From: Xanthomonas sp. DAR 80977
Lineage (GTDB): Bacteria > Pseudomonadota > Gammaproteobacteria > Xanthomonadales > Xanthomonadaceae
Reading direction: 5' to 3'
Assembly (NCBI RefSeq): GCF_041240605.1
Contig: NZ_CP162487.1
Coordinates: forward strand, 1,991,001-2,055,000
DNA length: 64,000 bases
A program made the position numbers and the translations under genes. The notes under the pieces were generated by a model, which saw nothing but the letters and a program-made list of their open reading frames with translations, had not been told where the DNA came from and ran no database searches. This document shows positions 27,642 through 39,200 of the stretch, in pieces; the stretch's first letter is position 1; each line of letters starts with the position of its first letter.

Positions 27642-28388
27642 ATGAGCAAGCAGAACCAGTGGATCGTCGGCGTCAACGCCGTGGCCTCGTCGATCGAGAA
27701 CGATGCCGACAACGTGCGCGAAGTGCTGATCGAGGCGGGCAGCAAGAATCCGCGGCTGGTGGAGATCGAGGAGAACGCGCGGCGCAAGGGCATCGAGGTG
27801 CGGCGGGTCAATACCCAGGCGCTGGACGGCGTCGGCGGCTCGGTGCGGCATCAGGGCGTGGCCGCGCGCTATGCGGCGGCGCGTACCTGGGGCGAGAACG
27901 AACTGGAAGGCCTGGTCGCCGCCGCCGAGGGCCGCGCGCTGCTGCTGGTGCTCGACGGCGTGCAGGATCCGCACAACCTCGGCGCCTGCCTGCGCAGCGC
28001 CGCGGCGGCCGGCGCCACCGCGGTGGTGATCCCGAAGGACAAGTCGGCGCCGGTCAACGCCACCGTGCGCAAGACCTCGGCCGGCGCCGCCGACCGCATC
28101 CCGATCGTGGCGGTGACCAACCTGGCGCGCTGCCTGCGCGACCTGCAGAAGCAGGGTGTGTGGATCTACGGCCTGGTCGGCGAGGCCGAGACCTCGCTGT
28201 ACGCGCAGGACCTGCGCGGCAACGTGGCGCTTGTGCTGGGCGGCGAATCCGACGGCCTGCGCCGGCTGACCCGCGAGCACTGCGACGGCCTGGTCAAGAT
28301 CCCGATGCCGGGCGACATCGAGAGCCTCAACGTGTCGGTGGCGACCGGCGTGACCCTGTTCGAGGCGGTGCGGCAGCGCATGGGGTGA
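27642..28388 (+). CDS. rlmB: 23S rRNA (guanosine-2'-O)-methyltransferase RlmB
   Basis: A 248-residue SpoU/TrmH-type methyltransferase. The N-terminal substrate-binding domain (GVNAVASSIENDADNVREVL) precedes the knotted SAM domain with motif 1 (HNLGACLRSAAAAGATAV), motif 2 (ALVLGGESDGLRRL) and motif 3 (IPMPGDIESLNVSVATG). The enzyme methylates G2251 of 23S rRNA. In many gammaproteobacteria rnr and rlmB are adjacent; here two unrelated genes lie between them. Confidence 0.93.
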   Translation: MSKQNQWIVGVNAVASSIENDADNVREVLIEAGSKNPRLVEIEENARRKGIEVRRVNTQALDGVGGSVRHQGVAARYAAARTWGENELEGLVAAAEGRALLLVLDGVQDPHNLGACLRSAAAAGATAVVIPKDKSAPVNATVRKTSAGAADRIPIVAVTNLARCLRDLQKQGVWIYGLVGEAETSLYAQDLRGNVALVLGGESDGLRRLTREHCDGLVKIPMPGDIESLNVSVATGVTLFEAVRQRMG

Positions 28389-28459
28389 GGCGCCGTCCAC
28401 GCGCGTCGCGTCGTGGAGGGTTTTGCTGCACGCGACGCATGCGCCGGCGTGGTGCATTC

Positions 28460-28860
28460 GTAGCAGGGGCTTCAGCCCCGACCTGACCAAAGTCGTTCGA
28501 CTCCCCACTTCGCTCGTCGCGACTGAAGTCGCTCCCACAGTGGGCGCCGCGTGCTTGGCCGGATGCGCTTTGGAGGGGCTTCGGTATCCGAAGGCCGAAG
28601 GCCCGCCACGCTGCCTGTCGCGGCTGAAGCCGCTCCTACAGGAGTTTGTGCGGGGACGGCGGAGGTGCCGGCTGGGTGCACTGTAGGAGGAGCTTCAGCC
28701 CCGACTGCATGATGGCGGAAGGTCGGGGCTGCGTCCGGCGGATGACACAAGGCCACTCGAAGCCGTTCCTGGAGGGATTGCGGCGAGCCGGCTGGGTGCA
28801 CTGTAGGAGGGGCTTCAGCCCCGACCGGGCCCGTGCGGGCCGACCTTCGGTCTGGCCCAT
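28460..28860. repeat. Cluster of REP-like elements
   Basis: At least four elements lie between the converging rlmB and efflux genes: 28460-28540 (GCAGGGGCTTCAGCCCCGAC left, GTCGCGACTGAAGTCGCTCC right), a half element at 28615-28642, and two near-identical 39-base units at 28667-28705 and 28787-28825 (GCCGGCTGGGTGCACTGTAG then GGCTTCAGCCCCGAC, one mismatch). No gene is supportable between 28389 and 28902. Confidence 0.85.
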
Positions 28861-28902
28861 GGTCCCCAAGCCGCCTGGAGCCGTTCGCGGCGATGTTCCG
28901 CT

Positions 28903-30393
28903 TCAGCGCTGGTCGATTGCTGCGCTCGTCGCCGCCACGGCCGTTGCCGACGTTGCACCTTCATCCGATGCCGACGCACCGCTGCCGCCCAGCGCCTGGT
29001 ACAGGGTAACGTCGTTGTCGAGCTGGTCGCGCCTGGCCTGGGCCAGGGTCAGTTCCGCGCTGCGCCGGGTCTGTTGCGCGTCCAGCCAGGTGCGCAGGTC
29101 GGTGGCGCCGCTGCGGTAGCGGACCTCGTACATGCGCTCCACGTCGCGCGCGGCATCGAAGGATTTCTGCGCCGCCGCCACCTGCGTCTCCAACTGGGTG
29201 CGCGCCGACAAGGCGTTGTCGACGTCGCCCAGGGCGGTGTACAGCGTGGTGCGGAACGTGCTGGCGGCGATCTCGTAGCTGGTGCCGGTGATGCGCGTAT
29301 TGAGCTGGGCCTGGTGCAGGTTGAGGAACGGCAGGGTCAGCCCGGCGCCGAGCGTGGCGACCGGGTTCTTCAGCACGTTGGCCAGCGTGGTGCTGCTGCC
29401 GTCGACCGAGCCGGTCAGGCTCAGTGTCGGGTAATAGCTGGTCGCGGTGACCTTGATGTCGGCCAGTGCGCTGCGCAGCCGCAGTTCGGCCGCGCGCAGG
29501 TCCGGGCGGCGCGCCAGCAGTTCCGCCGGCAGGCCGGGTGCCAGCGGCGGGCGCGCGAAGGCGTTCAGATCCTGCGGTTCCTCGGCCTGCGGCCACGGCT
29601 GTCCGTCCAGCAGCACGGTCAGCGTGGTGCGCGCTTCCACCCGCTGTTGCAGCAGCTTGCTCTGCGCGGTGCGCTGGCTTTCCAGGTTCTGCTCGGCTTC
29701 GCGCACCTCCAGCCGCGACACGTCGCCGGCCTGGAACTGCACCTGCACCAGCTGCAGGGTCTTGGCCAGGCGCGCGAGATCTTCCTCGCCCGCGGCGATG
29801 CTCTGGTTGAGGTAGCCGAATTGCCAGTACTGGTCGCAGACCTCGCCGACCAGGGCCAGCGCGGTGTTCTCGCGGTCCTCGTCGGTGGCCTCGGCCTCCC
29901 AGCGATCGGCGTCGCGCTGCGCGCGCAGCTTGCCCCACAGGTCGACCTCCCAGCTCAGCGACACGCTGGCGGACTGGCTGCGCGCGACCGTGTCGTGATG
30001 GTCGGTGGCGCGGCTGCCGGAGGCACTGACGCTGCCGCTGGCACTGGGCCACAGCTCGGTCTCGCTCAGGCCGGCCTGCAGCCGCGCCTTGCGCAGGCGC
30101 AGTCCGGCCGTGGCCAGGTCGGCGTTGACCGCCAGCGCACGCGCCACCAGCCGGTCCAGGCGCTCATCGCCGAAGCCTTGCCACCACGCGTCGGCGGCGA
30201 GGTCGTGGGCGGGGTAGGTGGCCTGTACCTGCAACGGCTGGCGCGTGGCGTTCGCGGCGTCGGCCCCGGCGGCGTAGCGCTGCGGCACGTCGATCGGCGC
30301 AGCGCGGTACTGGCCGGTGCTGACGCAGCCGGACAGGGTGGCGAGCAGGGCCAGCGGCAACAGCGCCGGGCGCATCGAGGAGAGCATGTTCAT
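28903..30393 (-). CDS. Outer-membrane efflux lipoprotein of the MacAB system
   Basis: A 496-residue NodT/TolC-like outer-membrane factor. Lipobox LATLSGC places the lipid anchor at C23. Two homologous helical halves follow ([19 protein letters not shown] and [21 protein letters not shown]). Its ATG overlaps the macB stop in an ATGA junction, so it is the third cistron of macA-macB-OMF. It provides the outer-membrane duct for the exporter. Confidence 0.9.
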   Translation of the reverse strand: MNMLSSMRPALLPLALLATLSGCVSTGQYRAAPIDVPQRYAAGADAANATRQPLQVQATYPAHDLAADAWWQGFGDERLDRLVARALAVNADLATAGLRLRKARLQAGLSETELWPSASGSVSASGSRATDHHDTVARSQSASVSLSWEVDLWGKLRAQRDADRWEAEATDEDRENTALALVGEVCDQYWQFGYLNQSIAAGEEDLARLAKTLQLVQVQFQAGDVSRLEVREAEQNLESQRTAQSKLLQQRVEARTTLTVLLDGQPWPQAEEPQDLNAFARPPLAPGLPAELLARRPDLRAAELRLRSALADIKVTATSYYPTLSLTGSVDGSSTTLANVLKNPVATLGAGLTLPFLNLHQAQLNTRITGTSYEIAASTFRTTLYTALGDVDNALSARTQLETQVAAAQKSFDAARDVERMYEVRYRSGATDLRTWLDAQQTRRSAELTLAQARRDQLDNDVTLYQALGGSGASASDEGATSATAVAATSAAIDQR

Positions 30394-32348
30394 TCGCGGG
30401 CCAAGGCCTCCACGGGATCGAGTTGCGCGGCGTTGCGCGCGGGCAGGAAGCCGAACACCACGCCGATCAGGCTGGAGCAGGCGAAGGCGGCGACGATCGA
30501 GCCGGTCGAGAAGATCATGCTGAAGCTGCCGCCGGCCGCGGCGAACACCCGGCCCAGCGCTAGCGCCAGGCCGACCCCGAGCAGGCCGCCGAGCAGGCAT
30601 ACCAGCACCGCCTCGATCAGGAACTGCTGCATGATGTCGCTCTGCCGCGCGCCGACCGCCATGCGCACGCCGATCTCGCGGGTGCGCTCGGTCACCGACA
30701 CCAGCATGATGTTCATCACCCCGATGCCGCCGACCACCAGCGCGATGGCGGCGATCGCGCCGATCATCAGGGTCAGCGTCTGCGTGGTCTTCTCGATGGT
30801 CTCGCGGATCTCGGCGCTGTTGCTGAGAAAGAAATCCTCGCTGCCGTGGCGCAGCTTCAGCAGCCGCGTCACCGCCTGTTCGGCCGCGTCCATCGGGGTG
30901 GCGTCGGACACGCGCACGGTGATGCTGGACACGTAGCTCTGCCCGAGCATGCGCGACATCGCGGTGGTATAGGGCACCCAGACGCTCAGCGTGGAACTGC
31001 TGCCGAAGCCGGTGGTCTGCTTCTGCGCCACGCCGACCACGCGCACCGGCACGTTGCCGAGCAGGATCACCTGGCCGATCGGGCTGCGCGGCGATTTGCC
31101 GAAGAACTGCGTGCGCGTGTTCTGGTCGATCACCGCCACCTGCTGGATGCCCGACACCGCCTCGGCGCCGAAGAACGCGCCCTCGGCCAGCTTCAGCCCC
31201 TTGACCCGGAAGTACTGCTCGCCGACGCCGCTGACCTGGGCGGTGGCCGACTGGTTGCCGTAGCGCGCGGTGACCGAGCTGGAGACGTTGGGCGTGGCGC
31301 TGTCCACGTAGCTCTGCTGCGCCAGCGCGGTGGCGTCGCGCGCCTTGAGCGTCTGCACCCGGCCCGAGCGCATGTCGCCGAAGCCGCTGCCCGGATACAC
31401 CTCGATGGTGTTGGTGCCGAGCGCGGAGATGTTGGACAGGATCTGCTGCTGCGAGCCGTTGCCCAGCGCCACCACCGACACCACCGAGGCGATGCCGATG
31501 ATGATCCCGAGCATGGTCAGGAAGGTGCGCAGGCGATGCGCGTTCATCGCCAGCAGCGCCATCCGGAACGCTTCGGTGAAGCGGTCGCGCATGGCCTGCC
31601 AGCGGCTGCCGCCGGCCGCGGCCGATTCCAGGCGGCGCGCGGCGCGGCGCGCGTCGATCGCCGGGTTGGCGCGGTCGGCGATGATCGCGCCGTCGCGGAT
31701 CTCGATGATGCGCTGCGCGTGCCGCGCCACCGACATGTCGTGGGTGACGATGATGATGGTGTGGCCTTCGGCGTGCAGCTCGCCGAGGATCGCCATCACT
31801 TCCTCGCCCGAGCGCGTGTCCAGCGCGCCGGTGGGCTCGTCGGCCAGGATCACCTGGCCGCCGTTCATCAGTGCGCGCGCGATCGATACGCGCTGTTGTT
31901 GTCCGCCGGAGAGCTTGCCGGGTATGTGCCCGGCGCGGTCGCTCAGCCCGAGCCGGCGCAGCAGCTCGGCGGCGCGCGCGCTGCGCGCCGTGCCGGGCAT
32001 GCCGGCGTAGACCGCGGGCACCTCGATGTTGCCGGTGGCGTCGAGGTCGCCGAGCAGGTGGTAGCGCTGGAAGATGAAGCCGAAGTGCTCGCGGCGCAGC
32101 TGCGCCAGCTCGTCGGGCTGCATCGCGCCGGTGGCGCGGCCGGCCACGCGGTAGCTGCCGGCGCTGGGCCGGTCCAGGCAGCCGAGGATGTTCATCAGGG
32201 TGGACTTGCCGGAACCGGACTGGCCGACGATGGCCACCATCTCGCCGGCGGCGATGTCCAGGTTGACGTCGCGCAGCACGACCAGGGTGTCGTCGCCGGC
32301 GGGGAATTCGCGGCGCAGGTCGCGCAGCTGCAGCAGTGCTTCGCTCAT
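30390..32348 (-). CDS. macB: MacB-type ABC exporter
   Basis: A 652-residue fusion of an N-terminal ATPase and a four-helix membrane domain. Walker A is GQSGSGKST, the signature LSGGQQQRV and Walker [11 protein letters not shown]. After ~residue 265 there is a transmembrane helix, a large periplasmic domain and three C-terminal helices (the ITVRVSDAT and [15 protein letters not shown] segments are typical). The family expels macrolides, siderophores or peptides, with MacA and an outer-membrane factor. It lies between macA (10 bases apart) and the OMF (overlapping). Confidence 0.95.
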   Translation of the reverse strand: MSEALLQLRDLRREFPAGDDTLVVLRDVNLDIAAGEMVAIVGQSGSGKSTLMNILGCLDRPSAGSYRVAGRATGAMQPDELAQLRREHFGFIFQRYHLLGDLDATGNIEVPAVYAGMPGTARSARAAELLRRLGLSDRAGHIPGKLSGGQQQRVSIARALMNGGQVILADEPTGALDTRSGEEVMAILGELHAEGHTIIIVTHDMSVARHAQRIIEIRDGAIIADRANPAIDARRAARRLESAAAGGSRWQAMRDRFTEAFRMALLAMNAHRLRTFLTMLGIIIGIASVVSVVALGNGSQQQILSNISALGTNTIEVYPGSGFGDMRSGRVQTLKARDATALAQQSYVDSATPNVSSSVTARYGNQSATAQVSGVGEQYFRVKGLKLAEGAFFGAEAVSGIQQVAVIDQNTRTQFFGKSPRSPIGQVILLGNVPVRVVGVAQKQTTGFGSSSTLSVWVPYTTAMSRMLGQSYVSSITVRVSDATPMDAAEQAVTRLLKLRHGSEDFFLSNSAEIRETIEKTTQTLTLMIGAIAAIALVVGGIGVMNIMLVSVTERTREIGVRMAVGARQSDIMQQFLIEAVLVCLLGGLLGVGLALALGRVFAAAGGSFSMIFSTGSIVAAFACSSLIGVVFGFLPARNAAQLDPVEALARE

Positions 32349-32358
32349 GGCCGCTGCC

Positions 32359-33606
32359 TCACATGCCCATCGGCGGCGGGCCGCCGCCGGGACCGCCGCG
32401 GCGCTGCGTGTTCTTCTCGCTGGCGGCCTGCTTGGTCGCGGCGGTGGCCTCGCCGACCACCACCTGTTCGCCCTCGCGCAGCCCGCTCTTCACTTCGGCC
32501 TGCGCGTTGTTGTTGAGGCCGATGGTCACGGTGCGCGGCTGCGGGCGTCCGTCGGCGCCGACCACCTGCACGGCATAGCTGCCGTCGCTGCGCTTCTCGC
32601 CCAGCGCGGCCGAGGGAATGCTCAGCACCTTGCTGGCCTTGCCGAGCACGATGCTGACCTGCGCGGTCATGTAGGTGCGCAGTTCGCGGCTGGCATTGTC
32701 CACGTCGAACAGGCCGTAGTAGTAGATCGCCGTGCTGGAAGTGGAGGTGGAGGTGGACGATGTCGTGCTGGAGGTGCTGTCCTCGCTGGTCACCGATTCC
32801 GGCGCCGGGGCGATGTCGCGCAGGGTGCTGGTGTAGCGCTTGTCCGGATTGCCGAGGATGCTGAAGTACACCGGCTGGCCCTCCCTGGTCTTGACCACGT
32901 CGGCCTCGGAGATCTCCGCGTACACGGTCATGGTGGCGAGGTTGCCGAGCATGACGATGGTCGGCGTGCTCTGGTTGGCGTTGACGGTCTGACCCTGCTT
33001 GGACACCACCGCGACCACGGTGCCGTCGATCGGCGCGGTGATCTTGGTGTAGCCCAGGGTGGTCTGCGCGCTGTCCACCGTGGTCTGCTGCTCGGCGATG
33101 GTGGCCTCGAGCGCGGCGATCTGCGCGCGGGTGCCTTCCAGCGTGGCGCGCGCGCTGTCGTAGTCGGCCTGCGAAGTGGCTTCGGCGGCCAGCATCTGCT
33201 GCTGGCGCTTGAATGCCAGTTCGTACTGGCGCAGGTTGGCGACCTGCACCTGGCGCGTGGCGCGTGCGTTCTGCAGCGCCGCCTGCGCGCTCTTGAGCGT
33301 GTTGAGCTGGGTGCGCGAATCGATCTCGGCGATCAGGTCGCCGGCCTTGACGTTGTCGCCGAGCTTGACCTTCAGCGACTCGATGCGGCCGGACGCCTGC
33401 GCGCCGACGCTGACCAGCTGCGAGGGCTTGATCGTGCCGGTGGCCTCGACGGTCTGCTCGATGTCGCCGCGCACCACTGGCGAGGTGGCCAAAGTCGGCG
33501 CCGGCGGCGGCTGCAGCCACCAGGCCGCGATCGCGGCCAGGATGGCCAGCGCGAGGACGAGCAGGACGATGCGGCGGCGCCGTGTCTTGGGAAGCGCGGG
33601 TTTCAC
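32359..33606 (-). CDS. macA: MacA-type periplasmic adaptor
   Basis: A 415-residue membrane fusion protein. An N-terminal helix ([20 protein letters not shown]) anchors it. The lipoyl domain ([20 protein letters not shown]), a helical hairpin and a barrel domain ([20 protein letters not shown]) follow. I use the GTG at 33606; the only upstream ATG in frame (33765) would add 53 residues of poor composition. The serine/threonine-rich stretch [16 protein letters not shown] is an unusual insertion near residue 280. It is divergent from the two-component system. Confidence 0.9.
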   Translation of the reverse strand: MKPALPKTRRRRIVLLVLALAILAAIAAWWLQPPPAPTLATSPVVRGDIEQTVEATGTIKPSQLVSVGAQASGRIESLKVKLGDNVKAGDLIAEIDSRTQLNTLKSAQAALQNARATRQVQVANLRQYELAFKRQQQMLAAEATSQADYDSARATLEGTRAQIAALEATIAEQQTTVDSAQTTLGYTKITAPIDGTVVAVVSKQGQTVNANQSTPTIVMLGNLATMTVYAEISEADVVKTREGQPVYFSILGNPDKRYTSTLRDIAPAPESVTSEDSTSSTTSSTSTSTSSTAIYYYGLFDVDNASRELRTYMTAQVSIVLGKASKVLSIPSAALGEKRSDGSYAVQVVGADGRPQPRTVTIGLNNNAQAEVKSGLREGEQVVVGEATAATKQAASEKNTQRRGGPGGGPPPMGM

Positions 33607-33827
33607 TGAGGCGGGACCTGTGGCCGGGCCGCGTGCTGCGGCGTCGACAGCAGCATGGCGGTCGCGCCCGTCCAGCCTCAACGCACGGTCTGTATCGGCG
33701 TGTATCGGGTTCAGCGTGGCCGGTATCGCAGTGTTTCCTGCCGCGCCGGCGATACGCGGCGACACGCGGCGGGCGCGCGCGCCGATCGGCTAGGATGGAT
33801 CATCGCCGCATGAAGGAAGAACCGACC

Positions 33828-34535
33828 ATGCATCGCCTGCTGGTGGTCGACGACGACGTCGACATCCGCACCCTCCTGGCCGAACAGCTGGGCCGCGCCG
33901 GCTATCAGGTCAGCACCGCCAGCGATGGCGCGCAGATGCGCCAGGTGCTGGAGCGCGAACACGTGGACCTGATCGTGCTCGACCTGAACCTGCCGCGCGA
34001 GGACGGGCTGACCCTGTGCCGCGACCTGCGCGCCAAGTCGAGCACGCCGGTGATCATGCTGACCGCGCGCAGCGAACCGATCGACCGCGTGCTCGGCCTG
34101 GAGATGGGCGCCGACGACTACCTGGCCAAGCCGTTCGAGCCGCGCGAACTGCTGGCGCGGATCCGCAACGTGCTGCGCCGGACCGAGGCGCTGCCGGCCA
34201 ACCTGGAGCCGCTGGCGATCCGCCGCGCGCGCTTCGGCGGCTGGCTGTTCGACCTGGAGCAACGCCACCTGGTCGATCCGGGCGGCAGGGTGGTGGTGCT
34301 GTCCGGCGCCGAATTCCGCCTGCTGCGGGTGTTCGTCGGCCATGCCAACAAGGTGCTGTCGCGCGAACAGCTGGTGGCGCTGAGCAGCGGCCGCCAGTAC
34401 GAGGCGCAGGACCGCGCGATCGACCTGCAGATCAGCCGCCTGCGGCAGAAGCTGGGCGACAGCGGCGGCGACGGCCTGATCAAGACCGTGCGCAACGAAG
34501 GCTATGTGCTGGCCGCGGCGGTGGCGCTGGAATGA
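33828..34535 (+). CDS. OmpR-family response regulator
   Basis: A 235-residue regulator. The receiver domain has the acidic pair DDD (8-10), phospho-acceptor D52 and K100; the C-terminal winged helix (LSGAEFRLLRVFV, then DRAIDLQISRLRQKL) is OmpR/PhoB type. ATG 33828 has GAAGGAAGA upstream; an ATG at 33810 in frame is the alternative. It overlaps the kinase start by 4 bases. Divergent position suggests it controls macAB-OMF. Confidence 0.93.
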   Translation: MHRLLVVDDDVDIRTLLAEQLGRAGYQVSTASDGAQMRQVLEREHVDLIVLDLNLPREDGLTLCRDLRAKSSTPVIMLTARSEPIDRVLGLEMGADDYLAKPFEPRELLARIRNVLRRTEALPANLEPLAIRRARFGGWLFDLEQRHLVDPGGRVVVLSGAEFRLLRVFVGHANKVLSREQLVALSSGRQYEAQDRAIDLQISRLRQKLGDSGGDGLIKTVRNEGYVLAAAVALE

Positions 34536-35920
34536 AGCGGCTGCGGCGGTTCTTCGCCTCGATGGCCGGGCGCCTGTTCCTGATCCTGCTGCTGGGCATG
34601 GCCTGCGCGGCCAGCTTCGCCACGCTGCTGGCCAACGCCAAGCGCCGCCAGGAGTTCGACCGGCAGAACATGGAGCGCGCTGCCGACCGCCTGCAGAGCT
34701 TCGTCGAGCTGTTGCAGAGCGCCGGCCCGGAATTGCGCGCGCGGCTGCTGTCGCTGGGCGGGCCGGGCATCCGCATCCTGCCGGCCACGGCGCGCGCGCA
34801 GGCGCCGGACCCGGTGTTCGCCGCGGTGCTCGGCGCGCGCGGCGGCGCGCTGGCGCAGGCGCAGGTGGCGCGCCTGGACATGCGCGCCTGCATGCCGCAG
34901 CGTCCGGACTTCCTGCCACCGCCGCAGCGCCGCGACCTCGACCGCCAGGACGCCTCGCTGGAACCGCCGACCTGCCGCCTGGTCGGCGTGCGCCTGGACG
35001 ACGGCACGCCGCTGCGGCTGGGCCTGCAGACCCAGCCGATCGCGCGGCAGACCGCGCTGGCGGTGGACCCGCTGTTCCTGTCGCTGCTGGCGCTGGCGAT
35101 CGCGCTGCTGTCCTATGTGGTCGCGCGCATCGCCAGCACGCCGCTGCAGCAGCTGGCCGATGCCGCCGCCGACCTGGGCCAGGACCTGCAGCGCCCGCCG
35201 TTGCCGCTGCGCGGACCGCTGGAGGTACGCCGCGCCGCGCAGGCCTTCAATGCGATGCAGCAGCGCCTGCAGCGGCACCTGGGCGAGCGCACGCAGATGC
35301 TCGCGGCGATCACCCACGATCTGCAGACCCCGTCCACGCGGTTGCGGCTGCGCCTGGAGAACGTGCAGGACGACGCCCTGCGCGAGCGCCTGATCGGCGA
35401 CCTGGCGGCGATGCAGGCGCTGATCCGCGAAGGCCTGGAACTGGCGCGCAGCGCCGAGACCGCCGAGCAGCGCGCCGCGCTGGACCTGGATTCGCTGCTG
35501 CAGAGCGTGATCGAGGATGCCGCCGAGGCCGGTGCCGACGCGGTGTTCGAACGCGGCTGCGGCGCGGTGCTGCCGCTGCGCCCGCTGGCGATGCACCGGC
35601 TGTTCTCCAATCTCGTCGACAACGCGCTGAAGTACGGCGGGTCGGTACGGGTGGCGGCCGAGCGCCATGCCGACGGCGCGCTCGGCGTGTACGTGCGCGA
35701 CCGCGGCCCGGGCATCGCCGAGGACGAACTGGAGACGGTGTTCGCCCCGTTCGTGCGGCTGGAGACCTCGCGCTCGCGCGAGACCGGCGGCGCCGGCCTG
35801 GGCCTGACCATCGCCCGCGCGCTGGCCGAGAAGGACGGCGCCACGCTGCGCCTGCGCAACCTGCCCGGGGGCGGCCTGGAGGCATGCGTGGAGTGGCCGG
35901 CGCCGTCGCGCCGGGGCTGA
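34532..35920 (+). CDS. Sensor histidine kinase
   Basis: A 462-residue membrane kinase. Two transmembrane segments (about 14-34 and 179-199) enclose a ~145-residue periplasmic sensor without a recognised fold. HAMP, the H-box AITHDLQTPSTRLRL (H262), the N-box (LVDNALKYGG), and the G boxes (DRGPGIAEDE, GGAGLGLTIA) are intact. It should phosphorylate the regulator encoded just upstream (4-base overlap). Signal unknown. Confidence 0.93.
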   Translation: MKRLRRFFASMAGRLFLILLLGMACAASFATLLANAKRRQEFDRQNMERAADRLQSFVELLQSAGPELRARLLSLGGPGIRILPATARAQAPDPVFAAVLGARGGALAQAQVARLDMRACMPQRPDFLPPPQRRDLDRQDASLEPPTCRLVGVRLDDGTPLRLGLQTQPIARQTALAVDPLFLSLLALAIALLSYVVARIASTPLQQLADAAADLGQDLQRPPLPLRGPLEVRRAAQAFNAMQQRLQRHLGERTQMLAAITHDLQTPSTRLRLRLENVQDDALRERLIGDLAAMQALIREGLELARSAETAEQRAALDLDSLLQSVIEDAAEAGADAVFERGCGAVLPLRPLAMHRLFSNLVDNALKYGGSVRVAAERHADGALGVYVRDRGPGIAEDELETVFAPFVRLETSRSRETGGAGLGLTIARALAEKDGATLRLRNLPGGGLEACVEWPAPSRRG

Positions 35921-36268
35921 GCGCGGCCGGCATCCCGCGCGCGCCGCCGCGCGTGCTCCCGCGGCGGCGGATTTTTGCCTACCATGTGCGCACTTTCCGT
36001 GTTCCGTTCCGGCAATGAGCCTGTGCCGCCCCCGTCTCGCCGATCCTGGCCGGCCACCGCGCCTGCGCCTCGGGGCGTGTCGTCCACTGCCGAGCGGGAC
36101 CGATCCGCAGGGCCTGGCTGCGCTGCGCCCGGCGTTGCGCCGTGGTCCGGTCGCGCAGGCCGGTTCGCTGCTGCGGCCTTGCGCGCCGCATGGCGGCGCA
36201 AGCCCGGCGCCGCGTCTGCGGAAGCGGCGGTTGATGCGTCCTGGCGCCTCGCGTCCCGGATCTAAGCG
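35921..36268. other. Intergenic region, nothing certain
   Basis: About 350 bases between the kinase and the GGDEF gene. A 36015-36272 frame (85 residues, proline/arginine-rich) is the only open frame with a plausible length, and I do not support it. No repeat or strong promoter was seen. Confidence 0.45.
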
Positions 36269-39200
36269 GTGAGCGGAGCGGCGTCGGGCCAGGCGGCGGC
36301 CGTCCGCCGCGCCGCGCCTGCATGGTTGCCGCTGCTGCTGGCGCTGCTCGCGCTGTTGCTCGGCGCGGCTCCCGCCGCGGCGATCGCCGCCAATGCGGCC
36401 GACCCGGCCGATGCCGGTCCGCCGCCGCTGCGCGACTACGCCGTGGACGCCTGGACCTCGCGCAACGGCCTGCCGCACAACTCGCTGCGCGACCTGGCGC
36501 AGACCGCGGACGGGCGCCTGTGGTTCGCCACCTGGGAAGGGCTGGTGCGCTACAACGGGCTGGACTTCGCGGTGATCGACCGCAGCACCCGTCCCGGCCT
36601 GCCCGACAACGGCGTCGGCTCGCTGTACGTCGATCGCGACGGCGCGCTGTGGCTCAGCGACTCGCGCGGCAACCTGGGCCGCTACGACCGCACCGGCAAC
36701 TGGCGCTTCTGGCTGCAACCGCCGGGCTGGCCGCGCGCGCTGATCCATGCCATGACCCAGGACCGCCACGGGCGGCTGTGGCTGCTGTTCGAAGGCAACG
36801 GCCTGGGCTGCCTGTGGCCGGACGGCCGCTTCGACTACCAGCCGGCGCCGCCGGGCCTGCCGCTGGCCAACAGCTTCCCGCGGATCGCCGTCGACGACCG
36901 CGACCGGGTCTGGATCGGCAGCCTCGACGGCCTGCTCTACCGCGACGCGCAAGGCACGCTGCAGCGCGCGCCGGCGGCGTTCGGGCTGCCGCCCGGCCTG
37001 GCCTGGCCGTACCGCGCCGCGGACGGCACGATCTGGCTGGTCGCCGGCGAGAACGTGTACCGGCTGCAGGGCGAGCGCGCGGTGCTGGTGCACCATCTGC
37101 CGGGCTACGGCCACTTCACCGCGATGCTGCGCGATCGCGACGGCGCCGTATGGCTGGGCACCGAGAACCAGGGCCTGCTGCGCATCGGCCGGCACGGCAT
37201 CGAGCACATGGCGCCGGGCGAGGTGCTGCCCAACGGGCGCGTGGTGAGCCTGCTCGAGGACGCCGAGGGCAGCGTCTGGATCGGCGCCAACGGCGGCCTG
37301 TTCCGCCTGCGCGAGACCCTGTTCACCAGCTACACGCGCCGCGACGGACTCAGCGGCGACTACGTGCGCGCGTTGCTGGAAGCGCCCGACGGCGCGCTGT
37401 GGATCGGCAGCGCCGCCGGCCTGGACCGGATGGCGGCCGACGGCAGCATCGCGCCGACCGGGCTGCGCAACGCCAACGGCAGCGCGCCGTCGGTGCTGAG
37501 CCTGGCGCGCGGCGCGGACGGCGACCTGTGGGTCGGCACCTATGCCGACGGCGTGTACCGGCTGCACGACGGCCGCGTGCGCCGCCACTACGGCAAGGAC
37601 GACGGCCTGCCCAGCGGCCACGTGCGCGCGATCAGCGTGGACCGCGCCGGCACGGTCTGGCTCGGTACCCAGCGCGGGCTGGTGCGCATCGACGGCGAGC
37701 AGGCGCGCATGGCCGACGTGCCGGGCCTGCCGCAGGGCCTGATCACCGCGCTGGCCAGCATCGACGGCGCGCTGTGGATCGGCTCGGTCGAAGGCGCCTC
37801 GGTGCTGCGCGACGGCCGCGTGCAACGGCTGCCGCTGGAGCCGCTGGGTGGCGCGCGCAGCGTGTTCGGCTTCCAGGCGCTGGGCGGCGACGTGTGGATT
37901 TCCACCGATCGCGGCCTGCACCGCGACCGCGGCGGCACGCTGGCGCGGGTCGGCCTGGAGCAGGGCATGCCGGTGGACACGGTGTTCCAACTGGTCAGCG
38001 ACCGGCTCGGCAACGTCTGGATCACCAGCAACCGCGGCGTGCTGCGGACCAGCGCCGACGCGCTCGATGCCGTGGCCGACGGCCGCGCCGGCAAATTGCA
38101 GGTGGCCCGCTACAACGAGATCGACGGCATGGCCAATGCCCAGGGCAACGGCAGCTCCGGCCCGTCGGCGATCGTGCGCGGCGACGGCAGCGTGTGGCTG
38201 GTCACCGCCGGCGGCGTCAGCACCGTCGATCCGCGCCGGCTGCAGCGCTTCCGCGAACGCCTGCCGCCGCCGGCGGCGATCGAGAACGTGCTGCTGGACG
38301 GGCAGGCGTTCGACTGGCGGCGCCACCCGCGCCTGCCCGGCGCCACCCGCATCGCGGTGTCCTACGTCGGGCTCAGCTACCTGCTGCCCGAGCGCATCCG
38401 CTACCGCACCCGGCTCGACGGCCTGGACAGGGACTGGGTGGAACGCGGCCAGCAGCGCAGCGTCGAGTTCATCGGCCTGCCGCCGGGCGACTACACCCTG
38501 CATGTGGCCGCGGCGCATCCGGACGGCGCCTGGAGCACGCGCGAGGCGCTGTGGCGGTTCAGCGTGGCCCCGCTGTGGTGGCAGCGGCGCAGCGTGCAGG
38601 CCGGCGCCGCGCTGGCGCTGCTGCTCGGCATGGTGGCGCTGTACCGCTACCTGATCGGGCGCTACCAGCGCCGCAACCTGCGCCTGGAGCGGCTGGTCAA
38701 GCAGCGCACCGCCGCCCTGCAGCTGCAGACCGAACGGCTGCTGCAGGCCGACACCGACAAGAACCAGCTGCTGGCCGAACTGCGGCACCAGGCCGACGCC
38801 TTCGAGCGCCAGGCCCACGAGGATGCACTGACCGGGCTGCCGAACCGCCGCCATTTCGACGAAGTGCTGCTGCGCGACGTGCGCCGCGCGCAGCGCAGCG
38901 GCAACCCGCTGTGCCTGCTGGTGATCGACATCGACCGCTTCAAGCAGATCAACGACGGCTACTCGCACGCCACCGGCGACGCGGTGCTGCGCGAGGTCGG
39001 GCATCTGCTCGCCGAGGCCTGCCGCGCCACCGACCTGCCGGCGCGGCTGGGCGGCGAGGAATTCGCGGTGCTGCTCGGCGACACCTCGCTGGCCGAGGCC
39101 GAGCGCATGGCGTCGCGGCTGCGCGACCTGTTCCACGCGCGCCTGCAGTGGGCCGACGCGCCGGCGCTGCGGGTGACCTTCAGCGCCGGCCTGGTCGCGC

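Noticed and set aside
28460..28860. Possible CRISPR array
   Set aside because: The repeats are palindromic, of unequal spacing and few in number; spacers are not of uniform length and no cas gene is near.
36015..36272. 85-residue frame between the kinase and GGDEF genes
   Set aside because: Proline/arginine-rich, no ribosome binding site, and it overlaps the next gene's start. Probably chance.
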